Origin: Lacihabitans soyangensis
Lineage (GTDB): Bacteria; Bacteroidota; Bacteroidia; Cytophagales; Spirosomataceae
DNA: 64,000 bases
Assembly: GCF_024343775.1 (NCBI RefSeq)
Contig: NZ_RJUF01000198.1
Location: 1-64,000, forward strand
Reading direction: 5' to 3'
The position numbers and the translations under genes are program-made. The notes beneath the pieces are model-generated. The model made no database searches, was not told where the DNA came from, and was given only the letters and a program-made list of their open reading frames with translations. Below are positions 1 to 8,973 of the stretch, one piece after another; the first letter of the stretch is position 1, and the number at the start of each line of letters is the position of its first letter.

Positions 1-612
1 TACTGCTAGTGTTTCCACTGCTGGAGCTGCAATTGGAGCAGCCACAGCTCCTCCAACCGTTACAGATGCCAACACACCGCCGATGGCCACTACGCTACCT
101 TCTTCAGCAATGATGTTGAGTGTACCTGCAAATGGAGAAGGCAATTCAAAAGTCGCCTTATCTGACTCTAATTCACATATAATTTCGTCCAAGCCTACTG
201 TTTCTCCTGATTTTTTCACCCAGCTTGCGATGGTTACTTCAGTGATAGACTCACCAACAGTAGGAACTTTTATGTCCAAAGTTTCGGTTTTTACCTCGCT
301 AACAGGCGTAGCAACTGCCACTGGGGCAGCAACCTCGGCAGGAGCAGTCTCAACTTTCGGAGCCGCCGCCACAGCACCTTGTGGTTCAATAGAACAAATA
401 GCAGCACCTATTTTGAGGGTATCGCCTTCTTTTCCGATAATGCGAAGAATACCGTCAGCCTCAGCTGGCAACTCAAACGTCGCTTTATCAGACTCCAGCT
501 CACATATAACTTCGTCCATTTTTACAAAATCCCCATCCTTTTTTACCCAAGCAGCTATGGTAACCTCTGTTACTGATTCGCCTACCGAAGGTACTTTCAT
601 GTCAATAGCCAT
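1..612 (-). CDS. sucB: 2-oxoglutarate dehydrogenase E2 (dihydrolipoyl succinyltransferase), N-terminal part
   Basis: Partial gene; 204 codons are visible before the left edge. It encodes the lipoyl-bearing E2 core of the 2-oxoglutarate dehydrogenase complex (TCA cycle, cytoplasm). Two lipoyl domains are visible, each with an ESDKATFELP motif; the lipoylated lysines are K43 and K152. They are joined by an Ala/Pro/Val-rich linker. The E3/E1-binding and catalytic domains lie outside the window. Two lipoyl domains are more than the single one in E. coli SucB, but Bacteroidota E2 proteins vary. The ATG at 612 lies 2 nt after the sucA stop codon, so the genes are co-transcribed. A pyruvate dehydrogenase E2 is possible from the lipoyl domains alone, but adjacency to sucA favours succinyltransferase. 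Confidence 0.9.
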   Translation of the reverse strand, partial: MAIDMKVPSVGESVTEVTIAAWVKKDGDFVKMDEVICELESDKATFELPAEADGILRIIGKEGDTLKIGAAICSIEPQGAVAAAPKVETAPAEVAAPVAVATPVSEVKTETLDIKVPTVGESITEVTIASWVKKSGETVGLDEIICELESDKATFELPSPFAGTLNIIAEEGSVVAIGGVLASVTVGGAVAAPIAAPAVETLAV

Positions 613-614
613 AA

Positions 615-3389
615 TTAATTCAATTGGAATGCTTTTTCTAAAATTTTACTTTGAATATCGTTGTGATTCTTGGTATAACCTGTTGCCGGTGAAGCACTAA
701 GTTTTCTCGAAATCACGTCATCAATACCGCCAGGGAACTCCCGAACTATGAATGACCAATATCCCATATTTAACGGTTCTTCTTGAACCCAAATCTTTTC
801 TGCCTTACTGTATTTAGCCAGTTCGTTTTCAATTTTTGTTTTCGGGAAAGGATACAATTGCTCCACTCTTATGATAGCAATATCCTCTCTCTTATCGTCT
901 AGTCTTCTCTTGTGAAGATCATAATATATTTTACCACTACACAACAACACTTTTCTAACTTTCTTAGGGTCAGCCAATTCATCAGCTATTATTTCTTTGA
1001 AACTGGTGTTTTCGGCAAACTCGCTCATCTCTGAAACGGCCATCGGATGTCTTAGCATCGACTTTGGCGACATGTGTACACATGGCTTGCGGAAAGGAAG
1101 AGCCAATTGTCTTCTCAACATGTGGAAGAAGTTGGCCGGTGTAGTACAGTTACACACATAAATGTTGTATTCGGCAGCCAATTGCAAAAATCTCTCAGGA
1201 CGGGCGTTAGAGTGCTCAGGACCCTGACCTTCGTAACCATGAGGCAGCAATAAAACCAAACCATTCATGGAATTCCATTTAGACTCGGCGGCTACCAAAA
1301 ACTGGTCGATCATGATTTGAGCACCGTTGGCGAAGTCTCCGAATTGAGCCTCCCAAATAACCAAAGCACTTGGGTTGGCCAATGCATAGCCATATTCAAA
1401 GCCCATCACGGCGTACTCAGAAAGGAAGGAGTTGTAAATCTCGAACTTTCCTTGATCTGGACTGATGTGGGCCAAATTGTTATATTTCGAATAATTCTTG
1501 ATGTCGTGCAATATGGCATGACGATGTGAGAATGTACCTCTTTGAACATCTTGACCAGTCATACGCACCCAATTGCCTTGTTGTAGCAATGAACCGAAAG
1601 CCAATAATTCTGCTGCAGCCCAATTGAATGGTTTCTTACCAGCAAAAATGTCCTTACGCTCCTCTAAAACTTTTTCTATTTGTTTGATAGGAGTAAAACC
1701 TTCAGGCACATTGGATAAAACCGCCCCAACTTGGGTGATTACATCTTTCGAAATACCTGTTTTCGGTGATTCTTCAAAATCTTCGATTGTTGAACGACGC
1801 AATTTCGCCCAGTCTCTTTCCAATTTTGGAAGTTCATACGGCAATTGATTTTGCTTCACTCTTGAAAGAATATCTTGCAAATCGTCGTCAAACTGTGCTT
1901 TGATTTTCTTGGCATCCTCCTCGTTTATAGTACCGTCGGCTTTGAGTTTGTCTACATATATCTCCCTAGGCGTTTGGTGCTTACTGATCAGCTCATACAT
2001 GCCTGGCTGTGTAAAACGAGGCTCATCGGCTTCGTTGTGGCCATGTTTACGGTAGCAAATCATATCCACAAAAACGTCCTTGTTGAATTCTTTCCTAAAT
2101 TCTATGGCCAAGTCCATGGCATAAACCACCGCCTCTGGATCGTCACCATTAACGTGGAATATCGGCGTATCCAACATTTTAGCCACATCTGAGCAATACA
2201 AGGTAGAACGTGCGTCAGCGTTGTCGGTAGTGAAACCTATTTGGTTATTGATAATGAAATGTATAGCTCCACCTACGTAGTAACCAGGTAGATTAGACAT
2301 CTGAGCTATCTCGTAGACAATACCTTGACCTGCCAAAGAAGCATCACCGTGTATGATGATTGGAAGAATCTTGTCATAAATATCAGCAAATTCATTCGGC
2401 TTAAGACCTTGACTTTCAAAGTGAGCATCGGCTCTGGCACGTGCATATCCTAAAACCACGGGATCTACTGTTTCTAAGTGCGAAGGGTTGGCCATAAGCT
2501 TCATGGAAACTCTTTTACCTGATGGAGTTTCAATTTGACTAGAATAACCCATGTGGTATTTCACGTCACCATCGCTAAACTCAAGCGTAGGAACGTTCTC
2601 CTCAAACTCATTAAAAACCTGATCATAAGGCTTCTGCATGATATTGGTCAACACATTGAGTCTTCCTCTGTGGGCCATACCTATTACTACCTCCTCAACA
2701 CCCAGTTCAGCACCTTTCAATATGGCGGCATCAAGGCCAGCTATGGCTGACTCACCACCTTCAAGCGAAAATCTTTTCTTGCCCAAAAACTTGGTGTGAA
2801 GGAAGTTCTCAAAAGCTACAGCCTGATTTACTTTTTTCAGAATTCTTCTTTTCTGATCAAACGAAGGATTGTAAGTCAGATAATCCTTTTCGATTTTGCG
2901 TCTAAACCAACTTTTGATTTTACGATCGCGTATGAAAAGGTATTCGAAGCCAATTTTGCCTCCGTAAATGGTTTTCAAAGAGGTTTCAATTTCTCTCAAT
3001 GTGGCTGGTCTTCCAAAAACCTCTACACCTGCCTCAAAAACCGTATCCAAATCTTTCTCAGACAACTGAAAATAAGCCAAGTCAAGATTGGCGTTGTATT
3101 TTCTGTTCGAATAGAGAGGATCGATTTTGGACATCATGTGTCCTCTTGATCTGTAACCACGGATCAGGTGTACAACTTCGCGTTCTTTGAAGATTCTTTC
3201 TTTTTCGGAGTCACTCGAAACTGCTGCTGTTGGAGCAGGAGATTCAGCGTTCCATGACTTCGAAAACTCAAATCCTTTGAAAAAATATTGCCAACTGGCA
3301 TCTACAGATTCAGGATTTTGAAGATATTGTTGGTAAAGCGATTCCAAGGCGGCTACGTCGCCATTTGCTATATATGAAAACTGGTCCAT
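615..3389 (-). CDS. sucA: 2-oxoglutarate dehydrogenase E1 component
   Basis: Thiamine-diphosphate-dependent decarboxylase of the 2-oxoglutarate dehydrogenase complex, 924 aa, a normal length for the family. The N-terminal segment (FSYIANGDVAALESLYQQYL) is the E2-interacting region. Residues 237-243 are GMAHRGR, and the ThDP motif runs from GDA at 348-350 to NN at 381-382. The C-terminal transketolase-like part includes the SPDQGKFEIYNS and GYEGQGPEHSNARPERFLQL (histidine-bearing) regions. The gene immediately precedes sucB. The 5' region is AT-rich with no clear TAnnTTTG box. Confidence 0.97.
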   Translation of the reverse strand: MDQFSYIANGDVAALESLYQQYLQNPESVDASWQYFFKGFEFSKSWNAESPAPTAAVSSDSEKERIFKEREVVHLIRGYRSRGHMMSKIDPLYSNRKYNANLDLAYFQLSEKDLDTVFEAGVEVFGRPATLREIETSLKTIYGGKIGFEYLFIRDRKIKSWFRRKIEKDYLTYNPSFDQKRRILKKVNQAVAFENFLHTKFLGKKRFSLEGGESAIAGLDAAILKGAELGVEEVVIGMAHRGRLNVLTNIMQKPYDQVFNEFEENVPTLEFSDGDVKYHMGYSSQIETPSGKRVSMKLMANPSHLETVDPVVLGYARARADAHFESQGLKPNEFADIYDKILPIIIHGDASLAGQGIVYEIAQMSNLPGYYVGGAIHFIINNQIGFTTDNADARSTLYCSDVAKMLDTPIFHVNGDDPEAVVYAMDLAIEFRKEFNKDVFVDMICYRKHGHNEADEPRFTQPGMYELISKHQTPREIYVDKLKADGTINEEDAKKIKAQFDDDLQDILSRVKQNQLPYELPKLERDWAKLRRSTIEDFEESPKTGISKDVITQVGAVLSNVPEGFTPIKQIEKVLEERKDIFAGKKPFNWAAAELLAFGSLLQQGNWVRMTGQDVQRGTFSHRHAILHDIKNYSKYNNLAHISPDQGKFEIYNSFLSEYAVMGFEYGYALANPSALVIWEAQFGDFANGAQIMIDQFLVAAESKWNSMNGLVLLLPHGYEGQGPEHSNARPERFLQLAAEYNIYVCNCTTPANFFHMLRRQLALPFRKPCVHMSPKSMLRHPMAVSEMSEFAENTSFKEIIADELADPKKVRKVLLCSGKIYYDLHKRRLDDKREDIAIIRVEQLYPFPKTKIENELAKYSKAEKIWVQEEPLNMGYWSFIVREFPGGIDDVISRKLSASPATGYTKNHNDIQSKILEKAFQLN

Positions 3390-3640
3390 TATTATTTTAT
3401 GTACACTTAAAGCGTTGTTTAATTCGAAAAAGCCAATGATTTCGTAATACTTAAACGATAATAAAAATATTTTTATGCGAACTAAATATTTTTATTTTTA
3501 ATAAGCAAAAATTTGTGTTTTTTTTATAAAAAATGTATTAAATATTTCCTTTTATTGAACTTTTTAAAGAAAAAGGAGAGAAAATAGGAACTTTTTTTGA
3601 AATTTTAATTAGACATATTACTAAATATTTAAATAAACCA
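3390..3640. other. AT-rich intergenic region upstream of sucA
   Basis: About 250 bp between sucA and the downstream hairpins of the IS200-like element. It is rich in T and A runs and presumably holds the sucA promoter. I see no match to TAnnTTTG on the minus strand, no RNA gene and no coding region. Confidence 0.5.
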
Positions 3641-3661
3641 CTATGGACTAAAAGTCCATAG
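3641..3661. repeat. Hairpin at 3' side of transposase (9-bp stem)
   Basis: Stem CTATGGACT / AGTCCATAG with an AAA loop, perfectly paired. Such subterminal hairpins are recognised by TnpA in IS200/IS605 elements. Confidence 0.7.
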
Positions 3662-3669
3662 TTTTCGTA

Positions 3670-3684
3670 CAGACTGAAAGTCTG
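3670..3684. repeat. Second hairpin at 3' side of transposase (6-bp stem)
   Basis: Stem CAGACT / AGTCTG with a GAA loop, directly before the transposase stop codon. It may act in transposition or as a weak terminator. Confidence 0.55.
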
Positions 3685-3685
3685 C

Positions 3686-4120
3686 CTATTCAACGATGAA
3701 ATTTGTATTGTCATTAGAATCAGGATTTCTATGATGTTCCAAATATTCGTTTACCATTTCATCTGTTATATTGCCTGTACTCCAACATCCAAATCCTATT
3801 GCCCAAAAGTGACGACCCCAATATCTCTTCTTTAACTCCGGAAATTCCATCTGCAATTTTCTTGATGAACGCCCCTTTAACAGCTTCACTAAAGTACTCA
3901 AATCTTGCGATGGCCTGTATTCTACATGCATGTGAATATGATTCTTCGATACAACACCTTTCAAAATCTGTACACCTTCTGCCTCACAAATTTGTATCAA
4001 GATAGTTCGACAACGTATCTTTATATCACCTTCCAAAACCGAATATCTATACTTCGTTGACCATACAATATGAGCAGTCAATCGGGATACTGTATGTCCG
4101 CCACTTCTTTGAAATTCCAT
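3686..4120 (-). CDS. tnpA: IS200/IS605-family transposase (TnpA, Y1 HUH)
   Basis: 144 aa, the usual size of TnpA single-strand transposases. The HUH metal-binding motif is H61-I-H63 in the segment SKNHIHMHVEY, and the catalytic tyrosine is probably Y126 in VNEYLEHH. Both are intact and the frame is open, so the protein is probably functional. The family cuts and joins single-stranded DNA at hairpin ends. Flanking hairpins at 3641-3684 and 4158-4173 support a complete element. No accessory tnpB/IscB-like gene is present. Confidence 0.9.
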   Translation of the reverse strand: MEFQRSGGHTVSRLTAHIVWSTKYRYSVLEGDIKIRCRTILIQICEAEGVQILKGVVSKNHIHMHVEYRPSQDLSTLVKLLKGRSSRKLQMEFPELKKRYWGRHFWAIGFGCWSTGNITDEMVNEYLEHHRNPDSNDNTNFIVE

Positions 4121-4157
4121 AACATAAAGTTACAAATTTTTTAGAAACTAAAGTGAC

Positions 4158-4173
4158 ATGCAATAAATTGCAT
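4158..4173. repeat. Hairpin at 5' side of transposase (7-bp stem)
   Basis: Stem ATGCAAT / ATTGCAT with a 2-nt AA loop, 38 bp upstream of tnpA. Probably the left-end hairpin of the element. Confidence 0.5.
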
Positions 4174-4204
4174 AGTTTTAACTTAATTTGAGACCAATAA
4201 AGAT

Positions 4205-5095
4205 TTAAAACTTACCAAAAAACCAGCTATCACCTCCAGTATCATCACTATTGTATTTCAGCATAAACTGAAAAATCCCACCCAATGCTAAATTTGGTGT
4301 ATTGGGTTGCGTCTCTACGGTGGGTTGGGAATCATAGGACAAAGCAAAACTCATGGTTCTGGTTGCCTTATATTCTGCAAAAGGTATGAGCGTTGGTTTA
4401 GATTCCCCATAGGCCATGAGCTTGTTGGATCGGTAGGATGCACCAAGACCAAATCTGTTATTTATGGAAGCTTTTAAATTAAAATCATAGCTGCTTCTTT
4501 GGGTTTGAAAATCGTGATAGTACAGCATATTGGCATTGAAGCCGAAGATAGATTCATTTTCAAAAATATATCCCCCGTTTACGAGCAAAGGTTTCTGTTC
4601 ACCAATTTGGCGAGAAGCCAAAAGCATGGGATTAGAAACGCCTAAAAATACGCCCTTGTAGCTACTAAAAACCCCAAGACCACCATGAGGTAATACCCGC
4701 TGAGTCAAATTGGTAGCCAACAAATTGGGTTGAATAAAAATAGCTGCATTTGCCCCCATTTTTAGTTTTAATTCACCAATTTCAAAACCTTTGGCATAAC
4801 TAAAACCCAATCCTGTACTTATTATGTTGCCCGAATTATTTCGGTAACCTTGAAAAGCCAAACCGCCCTTGTTATACAATTGGCCGTCCAAGACCAATAT
4901 TTGATTCACCTGATTGAACCTGATGGAGCCATTGAACTGATTGCCCAATATACCCTTAAGAGTAAATGGGCTATTTTCACCGGCCAAAGCCGGATTTATG
5001 GCTAGGTAGTTTAGGTGGTATTGTTTCAAAAGCCCTATTTGAGCAATTCCAATTTTTGAAAACAATAAAAGAGCTATTAAGAAAGCTTTCTTCAT
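4205..5095 (-). CDS. PorP/SprF-family type IX secretion outer-membrane protein
   Basis: 296 aa with an N-terminal signal peptide (MKKAFLIALLLFSKIGIAQ). The family hallmark follows: QYHLNYLAINPALAGEN near residues 24-41. Strands rich in alternating aromatic/Gly residues fit an outer-membrane beta-barrel. PorP/SprF proteins take part in secretion or surface attachment of T9SS substrates. It lies downstream of an OmpA/PD40 gene and a second PorP/SprF gene, but a terminator (5196-5219) separates it, so it may have its own promoter. It is more divergent than the protein at 7824-8825. Confidence 0.8.
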   Translation of the reverse strand: MKKAFLIALLLFSKIGIAQIGLLKQYHLNYLAINPALAGENSPFTLKGILGNQFNGSIRFNQVNQILVLDGQLYNKGGLAFQGYRNNSGNIISTGLGFSYAKGFEIGELKLKMGANAAIFIQPNLLATNLTQRVLPHGGLGVFSSYKGVFLGVSNPMLLASRQIGEQKPLLVNGGYIFENESIFGFNANMLYYHDFQTQRSSYDFNLKASINNRFGLGASYRSNKLMAYGESKPTLIPFAEYKATRTMSFALSYDSQPTVETQPNTPNLALGGIFQFMLKYNSDDTGGDSWFFGKF

Positions 5096-5186
5096 ACTTT
5101 TATATTTTACCGTTTGTAAGCAAAGGAGTAATACGAATTACTGCCATGAACTTACCTGCGGGTGTTTAATTTTTGCAGCTTTTAAC

Positions 5187-5219
5187 CAAAAAAAATGACC
5201 GTCTATTTCTAAACGGTCA
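5187..5219 (-). terminator. Rho-independent terminator after the OmpA/PD40 gene
   Basis: Stem TGACCGT (5196-5202) / ACGGTCA (5213-5219), followed on the minus strand by a run of T residues (A-run 5187-5195 on the plus strand). Confidence 0.7.
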
Positions 5220-5242
5220 AATTATAAAATCTTGCTATAAAA

Positions 5243-7792
5243 TTAATCCATTTGTAGGATTTTTATTTCCGTACGTCTGTTTCTTTGATGTTCAGCCTCT
5301 GAGCATTGTACACCATCGGCACAGTTGTTTACTAGCTGAGTTTCGCCATATCCTTTATACTCCACTCTTGAGCGGCTTATGCCCCTTTTAAATAGATAAT
5401 CTGCAGATGCTTTGGCTCTTCCTTCAGACAATTTTTGGTTAAAATCAGACGGACTTCTGCTGTCTGTGTGAGAACCCAACTCAATTTTCATTTTTGGATA
5501 TTCACGCATTAGTTTCACCAATTTGTCCAATTCAACTCTGGCATCAGAACGAATGTTACATTTGCCATAATCGAAGTAAATGTTATCGATTTCAACCACA
5601 TCACCTTTGGTAAACATAAAGATGTCTGAACTTACGTTTTCGTTAGTCTTACAATTCAACTTCTTAAGCGATTTAGACTTAGAAGCCATGCTTTCTTTCT
5701 TACCCTCGATGGTATAATCGCAACCCTCAACTGCGGTGAATTGGAAGTTCCCGTTTTTGTCGGAATATGCAGTTACTATTGAACCATCACATCCGTTTTT
5801 CAAAGAAACCAACACCCCTTCAATAGTTTGCTTGTTCGACTGCAAGGATACTTTACCCTTGATTATACAAGTTTTACCTGCTTTAGAAGTACCAGACGGC
5901 AAGCTTCCATTTTGATTTTTACTATTGGTGTTGTCAGTATTATTGGCGAGGTCAGGATTCACGGTTGTTCCATCCTCTGCCAATTTAGATTTATCCGGTG
6001 TAATAGAAGTAACATTCTCTGTAGAATCTGCCGCCTTTGGTCTTTCTAGAGGAATCTCTAATCTCGAAGGTTCGTTGTCACACTCATCGGTAGAATAACT
6101 AACCGTGTTGTTGCTGTAACCATCACGTTTAGTTTTAAATGAATACTCGTGATCTACAGCCACGTTGTCAAGGGCTATTATTCCTTCAGAATTGGTAACT
6201 AGTTCTATATTGTTTCCTGCTTCGTCGGTGTAATTTATTGTTGTATTATCAAGCGGCATTTTAGTGTCGGCATCGTAAACAGCAATCAACAACTCGCAAC
6301 CCTCTTTGATTTCACACTCTCTGTCGAATTTGTAAATATCGTCATCATTTCCACCTCTTTTACGGTTAGAACTGAAGTATCCACTTTGTCTAAGCCCGTC
6401 AGTGATGATACCGAAGTCGTCTTTACTTGAGTTAATGGGAGCACCCAAATTGATAACTCTACCTTTTTGCGTAACGCCATCCAGCTGAGTGAAGAAGATG
6501 TCCAATTCACCTAAACCTGGAAGACCTTCTGAAGAGAAATAAAGGTTACCTTTTTCGTCAACATAAGGAAACATTTCATTGCCTTTGGTATTGATGGTGT
6601 TACCCATGTTTACAGGAGCTGACCAGTTTACACCGTCATAGCGTGTTACATAGATATCCGTTCCACCAAATCCGCCTGGCATATCAGATGCAAAAAACAA
6701 TAATTTTTCGTCAGGCGAAAGTGCTGGATGACCTGTTGAGTATTCGTTAGAGTTAAATGGTAGTTCAGCTACATTTCCCCAACCGTCTTTTTTGGCTTCG
6801 CCCATGTAGAGCTTTAGTTTGATGATTCCGTCAGAGCTTTTCTTAGCAGCACCACTTGAAGATGTATTGTTCCTTGTGAAAATCACTTTCGAGCCATCTT
6901 TAAAAAACGCAGCTGGACCTTCATGATATTTTGAGTTTATAGACCCACCCATTCTATCACTTTCAGTTATTGGTTTGTCGGCATATCCATATCCCTGAGA
7001 AATGTTTTTTCCGCCATAAGTACCAATAGTACGCGAGTCATTGGCTGTAGGCATGGTGTATTCGTCAGAACCTACTGTACCGGTTGAACCCGCTTTTGCC
7101 TTTTTAGAAGAAGATCCCCCTCCACCTAAACCAGCCTCAGTGGCCGACAGGTAGGCGATATCTTCAAGATGATAAAGGTCCAAAAACGGGGTATTGTTCC
7201 AAGTAAATACTCTTCTAACACCTGATGTATTTCTTCTGTTCGATACGAAAATTAAGCCGTTTTGATAATTTGTAGGACTAAAATCTGCCGCATTGGTATT
7301 AATAGACAAATAATCTACTTTGTAACAAGCTGCATTTTTTGACAACACACTAACATCATTATAAAGCTTGGAAAAGCCCTTGGCTCTTGTATCGTTGTCT
7401 ACAATGGCAAGATATTTCTGATATTGCTCTTGAGATTCTTTATACTTGGCATTGCTAGCGAGAGCTTGTGCATAGTCCATCAGTACTTTTGCACGATCAC
7501 CTGAGAAATCACTTGAAGAACCAACTAAATCACGTAAAACTCTCTCTGCATTCACGGCATCTTTGACTTTAAGATAACTCTCTGAGAGATTTCGCATGGC
7601 CGAAAACTTGTCGGCTTCAGATAAACCCTTCTTTTTCAAGGCTTGCTCGTAAGCATCGATGGCTTTTATATAACTGAGGTTATCGAAGTGATGATCCGCA
7701 GTTTTTAGAAGTGCATTCTGACCAATTGCCATGAAAGACATCAGCCCAGCACATGCCAATAGTGTAATTTTTCTTTTAATCCTGACAAACAT
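5243..7792 (-). CDS. OmpA-family protein with TPR, PD40 and carboxypeptidase-regulatory-like domains
   Basis: The start is set at the ATG at 7792 (MFVRIKRKITLLACAGLMSF, signal peptide). The longer frame would overlap the upstream gene and hide the signal peptide. 849 aa. Order: TPR-like helices (about 25-160); PD40/WD40-like blades (about 280-510, including ALSPDEKLLFFASD and GNLYFSSEG); a carboxypeptidase-regulatory-like region; a low-complexity D/N/S linker; another Cna-B-like fold; and a C-terminal OmpA peptidoglycan-binding domain (about 735-849, IELGSHTDSR ... RRTEIKIL). This architecture resembles PorE/SprE-associated lipoproteins found next to porP/sprF in T9SS clusters. It likely links outer-membrane secretion parts to peptidoglycan. 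Confidence 0.88.
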   Translation of the reverse strand: MFVRIKRKITLLACAGLMSFMAIGQNALLKTADHHFDNLSYIKAIDAYEQALKKKGLSEADKFSAMRNLSESYLKVKDAVNAERVLRDLVGSSSDFSGDRAKVLMDYAQALASNAKYKESQEQYQKYLAIVDNDTRAKGFSKLYNDVSVLSKNAACYKVDYLSINTNAADFSPTNYQNGLIFVSNRRNTSGVRRVFTWNNTPFLDLYHLEDIAYLSATEAGLGGGGSSSKKAKAGSTGTVGSDEYTMPTANDSRTIGTYGGKNISQGYGYADKPITESDRMGGSINSKYHEGPAAFFKDGSKVIFTRNNTSSSGAAKKSSDGIIKLKLYMGEAKKDGWGNVAELPFNSNEYSTGHPALSPDEKLLFFASDMPGGFGGTDIYVTRYDGVNWSAPVNMGNTINTKGNEMFPYVDEKGNLYFSSEGLPGLGELDIFFTQLDGVTQKGRVINLGAPINSSKDDFGIITDGLRQSGYFSSNRKRGGNDDDIYKFDRECEIKEGCELLIAVYDADTKMPLDNTTINYTDEAGNNIELVTNSEGIIALDNVAVDHEYSFKTKRDGYSNNTVSYSTDECDNEPSRLEIPLERPKAADSTENVTSITPDKSKLAEDGTTVNPDLANNTDNTNSKNQNGSLPSGTSKAGKTCIIKGKVSLQSNKQTIEGVLVSLKNGCDGSIVTAYSDKNGNFQFTAVEGCDYTIEGKKESMASKSKSLKKLNCKTNENVSSDIFMFTKGDVVEIDNIYFDYGKCNIRSDARVELDKLVKLMREYPKMKIELGSHTDSRSPSDFNQKLSEGRAKASADYLFKRGISRSRVEYKGYGETQLVNNCADGVQCSEAEHQRNRRTEIKILQMD

Positions 7793-7823
7793 AATTTTAA
7801 TATTTATATGGGGGACTTTGGTA

Positions 7824-8825
7824 TTAGAAGTACCTCGGTGTGAGAATTTTAGACTTGCCGTAGCCAAACTCATACCTTAGTAACCATTCGTGTGTTGGGG
7901 TACCCGTGAGCTTGTTATACAAAGCAGAGGTACCTCCTACTTTGGTATTCAACCTGTTGTTATTATAGTCGTAAGCATAGCCTAGTCTAAGCTGAGGGGT
8001 AAGTTGAAGTTCAAACATTCCCACAACCGCGTCTATGTTGTCTTGGCCCGAAAGTACGGTTTGAGATTTTCTACCCGACACACCCAAAGAGATTTTGTCT
8101 TTATACCAAAAGTTGATGTTTCCATCAACACCAAGTGGAGAACCAGCGGCATATCTTAACATAGTCGATGGCTTGATTTTGAAGTTTCCTTTTCCAACTA
8201 CAAAACCCATCATTGCAAAATAGTGTCTTTTGATTTTACCAGTACTTGTAGCTATATCAGGAGTGATTTTTTGCTCAATTATTTGAGGTACCGAAAATCC
8301 AAAATAAGATTTATCATTGCTCACGAACATACCCAAACCAGCATTGAACATAAATCTACTTCTATCTGCCGAAAAAATATTTTCGTCGACCAATGTTGTA
8401 ACCTGAGAAAGTGCAAGATTAACGTTTGTCACGGTTGGTTGTAAACCCAATGACATGGTAGTTTTAGCACCTAATTTGAATCTATAGGCATAAGCCAAGT
8501 TTAGTCCTGTATTATTAGCAACTCCGAGTGCATCGTTATAAGCCACAAGACCAATACCCATCTTTTCGTTTTTAATTGGCATATCCAAAGAAAACGAGTG
8601 CGTAGTTGGAGAGCCTGGCACATTCCTGTCCAGCCATTGATACCTTCCTAAGGCGGTAAGGCTTAAGACGTCTCTGCTTCCGGCGTATGCTGGATTGATG
8701 GCAAGTGTATTAAACATGTACTGAGAATACATGACCTCCTGCTGTGCAAAGATTTTTGTGGTTGAAATAAGGCATAATAGGGCAAATACTATAGCCTTAT
8801 TCCTTGCGGAGTGAAAATGTTTCAT
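7824..8825 (-). CDS. PorP/SprF-family type IX secretion outer-membrane protein
   Basis: 333 aa with a signal peptide ending near KIFAQ. It has the classic family start QQEVMYSQYMFNTLAINPAYAGSRD. The rest is a 14-or-so-strand beta-barrel ending in RYEFGYGKSKILTPRYF. Flavobacterium SprF is needed for surface delivery of the adhesin SprB, which also carries a type B C-terminal domain. This gene lies directly downstream of a giant type B adhesin and 31 bp upstream of the OmpA/PD40 gene, so it is likely the dedicated partner of that adhesin. Its own -7 box is at 8906-8913. Confidence 0.92.
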   Translation of the reverse strand: MKHFHSARNKAIVFALLCLISTTKIFAQQEVMYSQYMFNTLAINPAYAGSRDVLSLTALGRYQWLDRNVPGSPTTHSFSLDMPIKNEKMGIGLVAYNDALGVANNTGLNLAYAYRFKLGAKTTMSLGLQPTVTNVNLALSQVTTLVDENIFSADRSRFMFNAGLGMFVSNDKSYFGFSVPQIIEQKITPDIATSTGKIKRHYFAMMGFVVGKGNFKIKPSTMLRYAAGSPLGVDGNINFWYKDKISLGVSGRKSQTVLSGQDNIDAVVGMFELQLTPQLRLGYAYDYNNNRLNTKVGGTSALYNKLTGTPTHEWLLRYEFGYGKSKILTPRYF

Positions 8826-8905
8826 TGTCTGATTATTTATAATTTTTTTCCTGAAATATATTTTCTTTTAATGCAATCCAAAAAGATTGACACTCAATAG
8901 ATTAG

Positions 8906-8913
8906 CAAAAATA
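8906..8913 (-). promoter_or_regulatory. Bacteroidota -7 promoter box (TATTTTTG)
   Basis: The minus strand reads TATTTTTG (TAnnTTTG consensus), 80 bp upstream of the porP/sprF start codon and after the adhesin terminator. No convincing -33 element. Confidence 0.35.
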
Positions 8914-8934
8914 TAAAATTTTTTAGTTTTTATA

Positions 8935-8968
8935 ATAAATGGAGGAAATTTTTATTTCCCCCATTTAT
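8935..8968 (-). terminator. Rho-independent terminator after the giant adhesin
   Basis: Long imperfect stem: ATAAATGG...GGAAAT pairs with ATTTCC...CCATTTAT. It lies 5 bp beyond the adhesin stop codon and is followed by an A/T tract. Confidence 0.55.
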
Positions 8969-8973
8969 TGTAT

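Larger units (their letters stand above)
3636..4180 (-). mobile_element. IS200/IS605-type element with flanking hairpins
   Basis: A single HUH tyrosine transposase gene lies between imperfect palindromes. On the 3' side are a perfect 9-bp stem with AAA loop (3641-3661) and a 6-bp stem with GAA loop (3670-3684). On the 5' side is a 7-bp stem with a 2-nt loop (4158-4173). No terminal inverted repeats or target duplications are apparent, as expected for this family. Exact ends cannot be set from one copy. A REP-associated (RAYT) element is an alternative. Confidence 0.7.

Noticed and set aside
83-700. Long plus-strand open frame over sucB
   Set aside because: It is antisense to the strongly conserved lipoyl domains of sucB and has no family features.
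3990-4005. Target-site duplication for the IS200-like element
   Set aside because: Family members do not make duplications and no matching flanks were seen.
7793-7873. Extended N-terminus of the OmpA/PD40 protein
   Set aside because: It overlaps the porP/sprF gene and hides the signal peptide that starts at 7792.
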